A DNA stretch of 40,342 nucleotides from positions 1 through 40,342 of the forward strand of contig JAFGIP010000017.1 in the NCBI GenBank assembly GCA_016929525.1, written 5' to 3'. Of this stretch, positions 23,536-33,900 are shown piece by piece. The notes under the pieces are model-generated. The model was not told the origin of the DNA and did no database searches. It worked only from the letters and a program-made list of their open reading frames with translations. The DNA comes from Bacteroidales bacterium (GTDB taxonomy: Bacteria > Bacteroidota > Bacteroidia > Bacteroidales > UBA10428). The position numbers were made by a program, and so were the translations under genes. The stretch's first letter is position 1; each line of letters starts with the position of its first letter.

Positions 23536-25002
23536 CTATTTCTTCCAAAATGACGGTGTAAACAGAATAAGTACTGTAAAAAGTTCAAGCCGTCCGACGA
23601 GCATTAAAAAAGAAAGGAACCATTTGCTAAAAATGCCGAAACCGGCATAATTTAAAGCCGGTCCTACATCTCCTATTCCGGGACCAATATTTCCAAGTGT
23701 TGCGGCAACTGAGCCAACTGAAGTATCGAGATCATTACCTGCAGATGAAATAACAATTACCCCAATAACCGTAATTAAAATATATACCGAAATAAAGGCC
23801 AGGACATTGGTTATTATTTCAGGTTTTACAGCTTCTTTATCAAGCCTCACCGGTACAATTGCATTAGGGTGGATAAGCCTCTTGAGCTCCAGGAATCCAT
23901 TTTTCAACATGAGTACAACCCGCACAATTTTAATACTGCCTCCTGTTGATCCTGCAGAACCTCCGAAAAACATTAAAACGAGCAATAAAATTACAGCCGA
24001 GGGTACCCAGTTCAAATAATCCACAGTAGCATAACCGGTAGTTGTCATTATGGATACAACCTGAAACAGTGCATCACGAAAAGATTTTTCAATGGCTTGG
24101 TCACCATTGACTATCAGTAACAGAGTAATAATAACAGTGAATATGCCGATGAAAGATAAATAAGCCCTGAACTCCTCATTACTCCATACTCTTTTAAATT
24201 TCAACTTAAGAGAAAAATAAGAAAGTGAGAAATTGATCCCTGCAACAATCATAAAGAAAGTAATTACATATTGAATGTATGGCGATGAATAAAAAGCTAT
24301 ACTTTCCTGTTTGATTGAATAACCGCCGGTTGCCAGTGTTGTAAAAGAATGACATACAGCATCGAAAAGAGGCATTTTACCAAGCACCAGTAGTATAACT
24401 TCTGCCAATGTGATAAACATATAAACACCCCACAAACGTTTGGCAGTTTCTTTTATTCTGGGGTGAAGTTTATCGGGGGTTGGTCCGGGCACCTCAGCTG
24501 TAAATAATTGCATGCCTCCGATACCCAGAATTGGTAAAATAACAAGTGACAATACGATAATTCCCATTCCTCCCAGCCATTGGGTCATACTCCGCCAAAA
24601 CAAGAGTCCGTGTGATAATAAAAACATATTTGATGATTCATCGTAGTCTACCAGTATCGATGCCCCTGTTGTTGTAAAACCTGACATGGTTTCAAAAAAT
24701 GCATCTGTATATGACGGTATAGAGTTTGAAATATAAAAGGGCAGTGAACCAAAAAATGAAAACAGAATCCAGCCAAGGCTAACGATAATATATCCTTCGC
24801 GTTTACCTATCGATTTATTGCAGTTCCTGAAAATTGCCCATAGTAAAAATCCTGAAAAGGCCGTAATGAATGCTGAAACAAAAATATAAAGAGCATCAGG
24901 GTCATTATAAAAAAGTGAAACGGGAGCCGATAAAAGCATAAATGCTCCTTCAATTACGAGCAATATTCCAAGAATGAAAGCTACTACCCTGAAATTGATC
25001 AT
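23536..25002 (-). CDS. trkH: TrkH-type potassium uptake channel subunit
   Basis: The 488-aa inner-membrane protein has about ten to twelve hydrophobic helices and four selectivity-filter-like P-loops, for example FFETMSGFTTTGASIL, CHSFTTLATGGYSI, IMTTTGYATVDY and LGNIGPGIGDVGPA, typical of the TrkH/KtrB superfamily. It moves potassium with help from a cytoplasmic RCK protein. The TrkA gene is immediately upstream with 5 nt between, so the pair is a two-gene operon. Length is normal. Confidence 0.92.
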   Translation of the reverse strand: MINFRVVAFILGILLVIEGAFMLLSAPVSLFYNDPDALYIFVSAFITAFSGFLLWAIFRNCNKSIGKREGYIIVSLGWILFSFFGSLPFYISNSIPSYTDAFFETMSGFTTTGASILVDYDESSNMFLLSHGLLFWRSMTQWLGGMGIIVLSLVILPILGIGGMQLFTAEVPGPTPDKLHPRIKETAKRLWGVYMFITLAEVILLVLGKMPLFDAVCHSFTTLATGGYSIKQESIAFYSSPYIQYVITFFMIVAGINFSLSYFSLKLKFKRVWSNEEFRAYLSFIGIFTVIITLLLIVNGDQAIEKSFRDALFQVVSIMTTTGYATVDYLNWVPSAVILLLVLMFFGGSAGSTGGSIKIVRVVLMLKNGFLELKRLIHPNAIVPVRLDKEAVKPEIITNVLAFISVYILITVIGVIVISSAGNDLDTSVGSVAATLGNIGPGIGDVGPALNYAGFGIFSKWFLSFLMLVGRLELFTVLILFTPSFWKK

Positions 25003-25007
25003 AGTAA

Positions 25008-26348
25008 TTAATTAAAAAACTTGCTTACCTTGCTAATTGCTGATGGTAAAGAGAAAACCACAACCTTATCGCCGGGTTTAATTAAAGTATAACCATTGGC
25101 AATGAAGCTCGATTCACCACGAATAATACCTCCTATGATCGAATCTTTTGGAAAATTCATCTCACTAAGTGAAGCCAGTGTAATTTTTGCATTATCCTTT
25201 ACATCGAATTCAAGCACTTCTGCATCTGTACCTGTCAGACATTTAACTGATGATACCGTTTCGCTGGTAGTGAACCGGAAAATTCTGCTTGCCGTAATCA
25301 GTTTCTTATTAATAATGGTGTCTATCCCCATTTGTTCAGCAAGAGCTATGTATTCAATATTTTCTACTTCGCAGATCGATTTTTTCACGCCCATTCTCCT
25401 TGCAAGCATACACGACAGGATATTTATCTCTGAGTCGCCTGTAACAGCAATAAATGCGTCCATTTTTTCCAAACCTTCTTCAAGCAATAAATTGACATCT
25501 CTCCCATCGCCATTTACGACAAGGGTATTATTGAGCATATTTGAAAGTTTGTAGCTTTTCTCCCGGTCTCGTTCAATGAGTTTAATATTATGCTGACCAC
25601 CTAATTCCTTTGCAGTAAGTGTACCTATCCTGCTGCCACCCAATATCATGATATTCCTGATATCAAATTTCTTTTTCCCGGATATCTCCAGCAAATCATC
25701 AATACCTTCCTTAGTAGCAATAACGTAAATGAAGTCACCAACATATACTATAAAATCACCCTTGGGTATTATTGTCTCTCCCTTGCGGTTTATAGCAACA
25801 GCTCTGAATTCTTGCTTTTTATCGTCAGATGAAATTTCATTCAGGCTTTTATTCGCAATATTCGATTCGTCATCTATTTTTACCACAAATAACGAAAGTT
25901 TCTTCCCCGAGAAATCATAAATATCGGTACTACCTGCCTGTTCGAGTAACCCAACTACCTCTCTGGAAGCTATCTTTTCCGGGTAGATCATATAATCTAT
26001 CCCCATACTGGTAAAATGTTCACGGTGCTTTGCATAAAGATATTCCTGGTTATCAATTCTGGCAATTGTCTTTAATGCACCCAGCCGCTTCCCCAAAATA
26101 CATGCTGTAATGTTTGTTTCTTCTTTTCGGGCAACAGATATAAATAAGTCGGTTTTTTTTATCCCACAATCCATTAAATCTGTTAAAGAAGTTGCAGAAC
26201 CTGTTCTTGTCATAACATCAAGATTTGACCCCACCTGTCTGAGTTTATCCTCATCAGGATCAATAAGTACTATATCATGATTCTCCTGACTTAACATTTT
26301 TGCCAGATGAGATCCGACTGCGCCAGCACCTGCTACTATGATTTTCAT
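25008..26348 (-). CDS. trkA: Trk system potassium regulatory protein TrkA
   Basis: The protein is 446 aa with the ATG at 26348 (MKIIVAGAGAVGSHLAKML). The open frame also has a TTG four codons upstream, but the Rossmann glycine motif starts right after this ATG. Two RCK units each have an NAD-binding fold (GAGAVGSHLA near residue 8 and LGGSRIGTLTA near 235) followed by a TrkA_C domain. It gates TrkH according to nucleotide binding. It is upstream of trkH with 5 nt between and 126 nt from comEC. The near-consensus TTACTTTG upstream may be its -7 element. Confidence 0.92.
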   Translation of the reverse strand: MKIIVAGAGAVGSHLAKMLSQENHDIVLIDPDEDKLRQVGSNLDVMTRTGSATSLTDLMDCGIKKTDLFISVARKEETNITACILGKRLGALKTIARIDNQEYLYAKHREHFTSMGIDYMIYPEKIASREVVGLLEQAGSTDIYDFSGKKLSLFVVKIDDESNIANKSLNEISSDDKKQEFRAVAINRKGETIIPKGDFIVYVGDFIYVIATKEGIDDLLEISGKKKFDIRNIMILGGSRIGTLTAKELGGQHNIKLIERDREKSYKLSNMLNNTLVVNGDGRDVNLLLEEGLEKMDAFIAVTGDSEINILSCMLARRMGVKKSICEVENIEYIALAEQMGIDTIINKKLITASRIFRFTTSETVSSVKCLTGTDAEVLEFDVKDNAKITLASLSEMNFPKDSIIGGIIRGESSFIANGYTLIKPGDKVVVFSLPSAISKVSKFFN

Positions 26349-26474
26349 CAGTTCAGACAATTAAAAAACCGAACAAAGTAAACTATTCTTAAAGTAATAT
26401 ACCAGAGCTTTAGTCATTTTATGCAGATATAAAATTAAATATTTCCCATTAATTGAGAATCTATTGTTTGTATT

Positions 26475-28601
26475 TCAATACTTTACAACATGTAAGCTTC
26501 CGTTTTCAGATAAATCATATACAAGGGCCCTGCAATTATATCCCTCCTCTCTCCAAGTTCCTGATAAAAAATTCGATACAGAAGGGGAAATTATGATCAT
26601 TTCAGGCTTTATATCCTCTATCAGAACCCTGTCAGGAAAACCTGAGTTATTATCAACGACAAGATAATTAACAGTATCCCCTGTCCAAATTTCGTTAATA
26701 ATATCAGTCATATTTTTTCTATAGAAAAAAATATTGCACCCATAATATTTAATGAGCAAACCATAGTCACTTTTTCCAACAACAAGAAAATCATTCTTCA
26801 GGAGTTTTTTATTTTCAACATCCTGAATACTGACATATTTGACTAACCTGTTCACCTGCCGGTATATCCGAAAATTTGTTGTGTATTTAATAAAATCGGA
26901 ATCCTCCGTGAATAGTGCTGAATCAGCAATTACCAAGTGTTTGTGGCCATCTATTAAACTTAGCGCATTAAATCTTCCCGCATTATAGATAACAATCTCT
27001 TTTTTTCTTTCCAGGTTTATATAAGTATAAATATCACAAACCAGGTAAATTAATACAAGCATACTAATTACGTGTAAAAAATTCTTTCTGCAATAAGTAT
27101 ATGCATATATTAATAATGAAATTGACAGATAAAAGTAAACCAGATTCAACTTTTCGAATCGGATATCGGATATTGAAGAACAAGGGATCTCACTAATGAA
27201 TTTTACACCACTGTTCATCAGTGTCAGCAATACATTAAGTACTTTTGTTAAACAGAAAGTAACTGTCCCGAAAGGAAAAGATAAAAAGAATGCTATGGTA
27301 AAAATCATAATCAACCAAACAGCGGGAATAATAATAATATTAGTCAACCAGAAATAAACAGGAAACTGGTGGAAATAGTAAATTGAAAGAGGAAAAGTTA
27401 TAAGCTGCGCTGCCACGCTTACCGAAAGTAATTGCCAGACCCAGTCAATAAGCTGATTCCTGAAAATAAGTAAACCGGAAATTTTAGGTTGAAAATAGAT
27501 TATTCCAAAAACAGCCAAATAAGAAAACTGAAAACCAACTCTGAACAGTTCAAGTGGATCAGCGACCAGAATTATAAAAGCCGAAGCCGCCAAAATATTA
27601 TAACTGTGAACCGGACGATTGAAGCTTTTACCAGTTAAAAACAATGAAAACATTACCGATGCCCTCAGAACTGATGATGATAATCCCGTAATAAAAGCAA
27701 AAAACCAGATTGCACCCAAAATAAACGTGAGACGAATAAGCCTGACTGGTAAGAAATTATTCCTCCTGAACAACAAAAGACTTAAAAAAAGATATAATAT
27801 CCCGACATGTAGGCCGGAGACTGCCAGTATATGTGTTGCACCGGCAACCGAATAATCGAGTTTCAGATCATCACTTATCTCGCTGCGTTCCCCTGCAACC
27901 AATGCAGATATGACAGCAAGCTCGTCTCCTTTTATTCCATTCTCTTTAAACCGATCGATGATTGCTTTCTGAACAATTCCGGCTGTTCTTTTTATTTTAT
28001 ATTTACCTGAATTACCCCTGAACTTATAATCTCTCGTCAAAACAAAGGCAGAATAGTAAATCCGTTTGTTACCCATATATCCGGCATAATCAAATTCTTT
28101 GGGATTACCCCTGTTGTTAATACGCTTCAAATTTGTTGTAAAAAGTATAGAATCTCCGACTAACGGTAAAGTGTTCAAAGAATCCGGCTGAAGATATAGT
28201 ATTATTTTCCCTGAAATATTGTGTTTGATGCTATCTGTTGAATAACTCATTAAAATGCACTCTGCATGCAGGTTTTCCTGCTTTCTGAAAGGTGTCTTAC
28301 AAATGATACCGGTGTAATTAACTTTTCTTTCCGGTAATATTGAATAAGTTTTTGCCTGTTTTAATGAAAGCAGTCCAAGATTAAAAAAAAGTAAAATAAT
28401 TACTATTCCATTCAGATTGTTTTTTAGCTGGTGTTCTTTTATTAATAAATGCAGAAAAAGTAGCAGGACTATAGTAATTAAAACAGTAACAGGAAGTATG
28501 GGAAAAAGAACCGGAAATAAATTTAATACACTTATTCCCAAAACATAGGGTATTAAAAGTCTTATAAAAGGTAATTGCCTTAAACGGGGTCTATTGTCCA
28601 T
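26475..28601 (-). CDS. ComEC/Rec2-family DNA uptake channel, no metallo-beta-lactamase HxHxDH motif
   Basis: The 708-aa membrane protein has many hydrophobic segments. The Competence domain is clear at about 220-500 (DLKLDYSVAGATHILAVSGLHVGILYLFLS, then FAFITGLSSSVLRASVMFS). The first 60 residues and the soluble part up to 210 match the N-terminal ComEC domain (DUF4131-like). Full-length ComEC has a C-terminal metallo-beta-lactamase domain; here the last 150 residues (from about 540) show no HxHxDH, as in other short Bacteroidota ComEC proteins. It is predicted to carry single-stranded DNA across the inner membrane in transformation, but activity in this organism is unproven. Confidence 0.85.
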   Translation of the reverse strand: MDNRPRLRQLPFIRLLIPYVLGISVLNLFPVLFPILPVTVLITIVLLLFLHLLIKEHQLKNNLNGIVIILLFFNLGLLSLKQAKTYSILPERKVNYTGIICKTPFRKQENLHAECILMSYSTDSIKHNISGKIILYLQPDSLNTLPLVGDSILFTTNLKRINNRGNPKEFDYAGYMGNKRIYYSAFVLTRDYKFRGNSGKYKIKRTAGIVQKAIIDRFKENGIKGDELAVISALVAGERSEISDDLKLDYSVAGATHILAVSGLHVGILYLFLSLLLFRRNNFLPVRLIRLTFILGAIWFFAFITGLSSSVLRASVMFSLFLTGKSFNRPVHSYNILAASAFIILVADPLELFRVGFQFSYLAVFGIIYFQPKISGLLIFRNQLIDWVWQLLSVSVAAQLITFPLSIYYFHQFPVYFWLTNIIIIPAVWLIMIFTIAFFLSFPFGTVTFCLTKVLNVLLTLMNSGVKFISEIPCSSISDIRFEKLNLVYFYLSISLLIYAYTYCRKNFLHVISMLVLIYLVCDIYTYINLERKKEIVIYNAGRFNALSLIDGHKHLVIADSALFTEDSDFIKYTTNFRIYRQVNRLVKYVSIQDVENKKLLKNDFLVVGKSDYGLLIKYYGCNIFFYRKNMTDIINEIWTGDTVNYLVVDNNSGFPDRVLIEDIKPEMIIISPSVSNFLSGTWREEGYNCRALVYDLSENGSLHVVKY

Positions 28602-28782
28602 AACGCAAATTGTAATTTATATAAGAATCTAATCTGTCAGACTTTGCTAGGGTAATTTACAAAAAATGAGTAATTTTCCATTGAAAAATTATCGCACTGA
28701 TCCGATAATATTATTCTGAATTTTCATTTTAAACCATTCAGTTAATAATTTATAATACATAAAGTAAACTAAAACAAAGAAT

Positions 28783-29796
28783 ATGGCAAATTTGAAGACC
28801 AGTTACATGGGCATAGAGCTTAAGAATCCAATAATTGTTGGTGCTAGTAACATTGTAAATAATCTTGAGAATGTTAAAAAAATAGAAGAAGCTGGTGCTG
28901 CAGCAATTGTATATAAATCGTTGTTTGAAGAACAGATCCAACTTGAAAATGCACAGATGAATGATAAGTTGCAGGAATACAGTGAACGTAATGCAGAAAT
29001 GATCAATCTGTTTCCAAATATTGAGCACGCCGGTCCCGAAGAACATCTGTTCAATCTGGCAATGGCAAAGAAATCAGTAAAAATACCTGTTATTGCAAGT
29101 CTGAACGCTATTCTGAAAGAAACATGGATTGATTATGCAAAACGGGTAGCAGATATTGGAGTTGACGCCCTGGAATTGAATTTTTATTATGTGCCTCGCG
29201 ATATAGATTTCGACGGAAGAAACGTAATTGACCAGCAGACAGAAATCCTTATCGCAGTTAAAGAAAGTGTTAATATTCCCGTAAGTGTGAAACTCAGTCC
29301 GTTCTATGCAAACCCGTTAAACCTTGTTGCCAAATTAGACGAGGCCGGAGCCAATGGATTCGTTCTTTTTAACAGATTGTTCCAGCCTGAAATTGACATG
29401 GAAAAAGAAGAGCATTATTCTCCGTTCAATTTAAGCTCGCCGGAAGATAACAGACTGCCCTTGCGTTTTGCAGGACTTCTGCATGGTAATGTAAAGGGAA
29501 GTATTTGCAGCAATACCGGAATTTTCACAGGCAGTGATGTTGCTAAAATGATTCTTGCAGGCGCCGACTGTGTGCAGGTTGTAAGTACAGTATATAAAAA
29601 CAAAATTGATTATATCAGTACCATGATCAGTGATCTTGAAAAATGGATGGATAGTAAGAGCTACAAATCTCTTAACGACTTCAGGGGAAAATTATCGAAT
29701 AAGAACATTAACGATCCGTTTGTTTATAAGAGAGCTCAGTATATCGATCTTCTGTTAAAATCGGATGAAATACTGGTAAAGCATCCGGTAAGATGA
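28783..29796 (+). CDS. dihydroorotate-dehydrogenase-like FMN protein
   Basis: The 337-aa protein has a TIM-barrel of the PyrD/dihydropyrimidine-dehydrogenase fold. It starts LKTSYMGIELKNPIIVGAS, has IPVSVKLSPFYANPLNLVAKLDEAGANGFVLFNR, and ends GADCVQVVSTVYKN, the phosphate-binding part of the FMN site. The usual catalytic Cys/Ser neighbourhood of class 1 DHODH is not conserved clearly, and Bacteroidota often encode this protein in addition to a true PyrD. I therefore do not assign pyrD. It is monocistronic and ends at a bidirectional terminator. Confidence 0.8.
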   Translation: MANLKTSYMGIELKNPIIVGASNIVNNLENVKKIEEAGAAAIVYKSLFEEQIQLENAQMNDKLQEYSERNAEMINLFPNIEHAGPEEHLFNLAMAKKSVKIPVIASLNAILKETWIDYAKRVADIGVDALELNFYYVPRDIDFDGRNVIDQQTEILIAVKESVNIPVSVKLSPFYANPLNLVAKLDEAGANGFVLFNRLFQPEIDMEKEEHYSPFNLSSPEDNRLPLRFAGLLHGNVKGSICSNTGIFTGSDVAKMILAGADCVQVVSTVYKNKIDYISTMISDLEKWMDSKSYKSLNDFRGKLSNKNINDPFVYKRAQYIDLLLKSDEILVKHPVR

Positions 29797-29819
29797 TTTA
29801 TAAAAGGAATAAATGCATA

Positions 29820-29844
29820 AAGGGGCGGATTGCCCCTTCTTTTA
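29820..29844. terminator. hairpin between convergent genes
   Basis: AAGGGGC (29820-29826) pairs perfectly with GCCCCTT (29832-29838) with a 5-nt loop, then CTTTTATTTT follows on the plus strand. It is between the DHODH-like gene (+) and def (-) and can act on both. Confidence 0.8.
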
Positions 29845-30396
29845 TTTTAAGACTATCGTTTTATAATTCGCTTCTGATTTTCCTTTTGCTATATCGTTAA
29901 GTTTACTTTTTAACAGCTTTTTTCTTAACGGAGCAACTTTATCTACGAACAGAACTCCATTGAGATGATCATATTCGTGCTGTATTACTCTGGCTTTGAT
30001 ACCATCGAATTGTTCATCGTGTGGTTTAAAATCCTCATCGACATACTGAATTCTTATCTCACTTTGCCGATCAACATCTTCTCTTATGTTTGGTAAGCTC
30101 AGGCAACCTTCGGTGAAAGTCCATACATCACCCTTTTCTTCCACAATTTTGGGATTTATAAAAACCCTTTTAAAACCTTCGAGTGACGGATCGTCCTCTG
30201 CCATGGGTGTTGCATCAATAATAAAGATACGTATTGACTTACCGATTTGCGGTGCTGCCAATCCAACACCATCGCTAACACACATGGTTTCAAACATATC
30301 CTCAACCAATTGATTTAAATCGGGATAATCGGGATCAATTTCTTTTGCAACTTTTCTTAATAATGGCGATCCGTATACAACAATAGGATATATCAT
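29842..30396 (-). CDS. def: peptide deformylase
   Basis: The 184-aa enzyme removes the formyl group from N-terminal formyl-Met. All three metal-site motifs are present: GVGLAAPQIG, EGCLSLP with the metal-binding Cys, and QHEYDHLNG with the HExxH-type His residues and catalytic Glu. The C-terminus is a little longer than E. coli Def, as usual in this phylum. It overlaps ruvX by 4 nt and so is translated from the same transcript. Confidence 0.95.
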   Translation of the reverse strand: MIYPIVVYGSPLLRKVAKEIDPDYPDLNQLVEDMFETMCVSDGVGLAAPQIGKSIRIFIIDATPMAEDDPSLEGFKRVFINPKIVEEKGDVWTFTEGCLSLPNIREDVDRQSEIRIQYVDEDFKPHDEQFDGIKARVIQHEYDHLNGVLFVDKVAPLRKKLLKSKLNDIAKGKSEANYKTIVLK

Positions 30397-30830
30397 TTCC
30401 CTTCACTATTTAAATTGTTATCTCTCATTTCAAGGTACGATTGTAAAATAATCGTAGCACTAACTTTATCGATCATTGCTTTATCTTGTCTTTGCTTTTT
30501 TTTCAGTCCACCATCAATCATAGCCTGAAATGCCATTTTTGATGTAAACCTCTCATCAATCAGAAAATACTCTTTCCCCGGGAATTTCTTTTTAAAATCA
30601 GAAATAAACCTATCAACATATACAACGGCTTCTGATGCCTGATTGTTCATTTTTTTTGGATATCCAATAACAATAAGTTCTACATCTTCCTTTGCGAAAT
30701 AATTCTCCAAATAAGATATACAATAGTTAGAGCTAACCGTATCAAGCCCGTTTGCTATTATTTGAGCTTTATCGGTTACTGCAAGACCCACTCGTTTCCT
30801 TCCATAATCAACAGCCAATATTCTACTCAT
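30393..30830 (-). CDS. ruvX: Holliday-junction-resolvase-like / pre-16S rRNA nuclease (YqgF)
   Basis: The 145-aa protein has the RNase-H-like fold typical of YqgF/RuvX: RILAVDYGRKRVGLAVTD at the N-terminus with the first catalytic Asp, VIGYPKKMN in the middle, and FLIDERFTSKMAF with the last acidic residue. In E. coli YqgF is needed for 16S rRNA 5' maturation; the resolvase role is shown mainly by fold. It precedes def with a 4-nt overlap. Confidence 0.92.
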   Translation of the reverse strand: MSRILAVDYGRKRVGLAVTDKAQIIANGLDTVSSNYCISYLENYFAKEDVELIVIGYPKKMNNQASEAVVYVDRFISDFKKKFPGKEYFLIDERFTSKMAFQAMIDGGLKKKQRQDKAMIDKVSATIILQSYLEMRDNNLNSEGK

Positions 30831-30880
30831 TTAAGAAATTTTATCCATTGTCAAAAATACTTTTTTTCAAGAAACAAAAC

Positions 30881-30904
30881 AGGGAACAGATTTCTCCATT
30901 CCCT
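30881..30904 (-). terminator. weak hairpin after the pyruvate oxidoreductase gene
   Basis: On the minus strand AGGGAA pairs with TTCCCT with a 12-nt loop, followed by TGTTTTG and a T-rich stretch. The stem is only 6 bp, so it may be a weak or Rho-assisted stop. Confidence 0.4.
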
Positions 30905-30932
30905 TCAAATATATATAGGTGTTTTTAAAAGT

Positions 30933-33900
30933 TTACTCTTTGGAAAATTCCATTGAAGCCAAACGCAAATAACTATTATATCGCCATTTTGCATTTTCCT
31001 CAGCTGCAATGAAAAGCTCTGCTGCTTCCTTCGGAAATGCTTTTTTAAGTGATGTATAGCGAACCTCTCCATTCAGAAATTCCTGGAAGTTTTCCCATTT
31101 TGGCTCTTTTGAGTCAAGCTGGAATGGGTTTTTACCTTCCGGTTCTAATAATGGGTTGTATCTATAAAGATGCCAGTAACCAGCTTCAACAGCTCTTTTC
31201 TGTTCTTCCTGGGCGCGCGCCATTCCTGCTCTTAAACCATGATTGATACACGGTGCATAAGCTATTATCACAGACGGACCCGGATAAGCTTCGGCTTCTT
31301 TCAGGGCTTTGAAATACTGATTCATATTTGCACCCATGGCAACCTGCGCCACATAGACATAACCATAAGTCATAGCCATGGCACCAAGGTCTTTCTTTCT
31401 GACTTTTTTACCTGACGCAGCAAATTTAGCAACAGCCCCTACCGGTGTAGCTTTTGATGCCTGACCTCCTGTATTGGAATATACTTCGGTATCAAGAACC
31501 AACAGATTCACATCCTCTCCCGATGCAATTACATGGTCAAGACCACCGTATCCGATATCATAAGCCCAGCCATCTCCGCCTATTACCCAAACAGATTTTT
31601 TAATCAGATACTGTTCGAGATCAAGTATTTCTTTTGTAACCGGGTTATTTTCTTTTTTCAGTGCAGCCATAACTTTAGCCGAAGCAGCTTTTGAACCCTC
31701 AGCATCTTTTCTTGCATCAATCCATTCATTAAAAGCCTCTTTGGTGGCGGCAGATATTTTCCCTTCTTCAATTGCTGTTTTCATTTTTATTGCTATACGA
31801 TCACGAAGTTTCTCCACACCTGTTGCAATACCAAATCCGTACTCGGCATTATCTTCAAAGAGTGAATTCGCCCATGCAGGGCCCTTTCCTTCAGCGTTGG
31901 TGCAATATGGCGTAGATGGCGCAGTACCTCCATAAATAGACGAACAACCGGTAGCATTTGCCACGATCATCCTGTCTCCGAAGAGCTGTGTAACAAGTTT
32001 TATATAAGGAGTTTCCCCGCAACCGGCACACGCACCTGAAAACTCAAACAACGGCTGTGCGTACTGGCTGTTTTTAATAGAACTCATAATATCGACCCTG
32101 TCGGTTTTATAGGTTACGTTATTCACCAAATACTCCCAGTTATTCTTTTCAGATAATTGTGTACCAAGATGTTTCATTATTAATGATTTCTCTTTCGACG
32201 GGCAGATATCGGCACAAACCCCACAGCCGGTGCAATCAAGCGGACTAACCTGAATTCTGTATTTAAGGCCTTCCATACCCTTACCTTTTGTCTCAAGCAA
32301 TACAGTATCTTTAGGTAATTTTGAAGCTTCTTTCTCATCTAAGAGGAAAGGACGGATACAAGAATGAGGACATACATAAGCACACTGGTTACACTGAATA
32401 CAATTATCAGGCTGCCATTCGGGGACATCAACCGCTACACCCCTCTTCTCATAAACCGTGGTACCTGCAGGAAATGTCCCATCTTCTCTACCAATAAATG
32501 CACTTACCGGCAGATCATCTCCTTTAAGAGAATTAATGGGATTAGCAACATTCCTGATAAATTCAGGTAAACCGTTATCCTTAACTGACTTTGGTGTTGT
32601 ACTCAATTTTGCCCACTCGGCTGGTATTTCAACTTTTTCAACTTCACCTCCTTTGTCTACGGCCATGTGGTTCATTCTTACTATTTCCTCACCTTTGTTC
32701 CCAAAAGTTTTTACGATGGCTTTTTTCATTTCAGTAACCGCCTGATCATAAGGGATCACATTGGCAATCTTAAAGAATGCAGACTGCATAATTGTATTTG
32801 TTCTGTTCCCCAGACCAATCTGAGTAGCAATTTCCGTAGCATTGATAATATAGAAATTGATTTTATTCTGCGCCATATAAGCCTTTACATGATCAGGCAG
32901 GCGTTTTTTGGTTTCCTCTGCATCCCATATACTATTGAGAAGAAATGTGCCATTTTTCTTTAGACCTTTTAGCATGTCATATTTATCGAGATATGCCGGA
33001 ACATGGCATGCAACAAAATCAGGCGTATTCACCAGGTATGTTGATCTTATTGGTGTATCTCCAAAACGAAGGTGAGATGTTGTTATACCTCCCGATTTTT
33101 TTGAATCATAAGCAAAATAAGCTTGTGCATATTTATCAGTAGTTTCACCGATAATTTTAATCGAATTTTTATTGGCACCAACAGTACCATCCGAACCTAT
33201 ACCATAGAATTTTCCTTCAAAAGTACCTTTATGTTCAAGGCTTATTTCTTCCTTAAGAGGAAGTGAAGTAAATGTAACATCATCAACAATACCCACAGTA
33301 AATCTGTTTTTTGGCTCTGCCTGTTCCAGATTCTCAAATACCGATACGATCTGCATTGGAGTAGTATCTTTTGAACTCAATCCATAACGACCTCCGACAA
33401 TAAGAGGTGCATTTTCTTTTTTATAGTATACTTCGCATATATCCAGGTAAAGTGGTTCCCCGTTAGCCCCGGGTTCTTTGGTCCTGTCGAGTATAGCAAT
33501 ACGGTTTACAGATTCAGGAATAGCATTCAATAAATATTTTGGTGAAAAGGGGCGATATAAATGCACTGAAACAAGGCCAACTTTCTTTCCCTGTCTGTTT
33601 AAATAATCAACCGATTCTTTTGCAGTACTTGTAACAGATCCCATTGCTATAACAATGTTCTCAGCTTTTGGATCTCCATAGTATGTGAATGGATGGTACT
33701 CCCTGCCGGTCATTTTGGAAATTTCCTGCATATAAGCTTCAACCATATCGGGTACCACCAGATAAAACTTATTAGCTGCTTCACGTGCCTGGAAGTAAAT
33801 ATCCGGGTTTTGTGCAGTACCCCTGGTTACGGGATGTTCCGGATTTAGCGCCCGAAGCCTGAACTCCTGCAACGCTTTATAATCGACCAGTGCCTTCATT

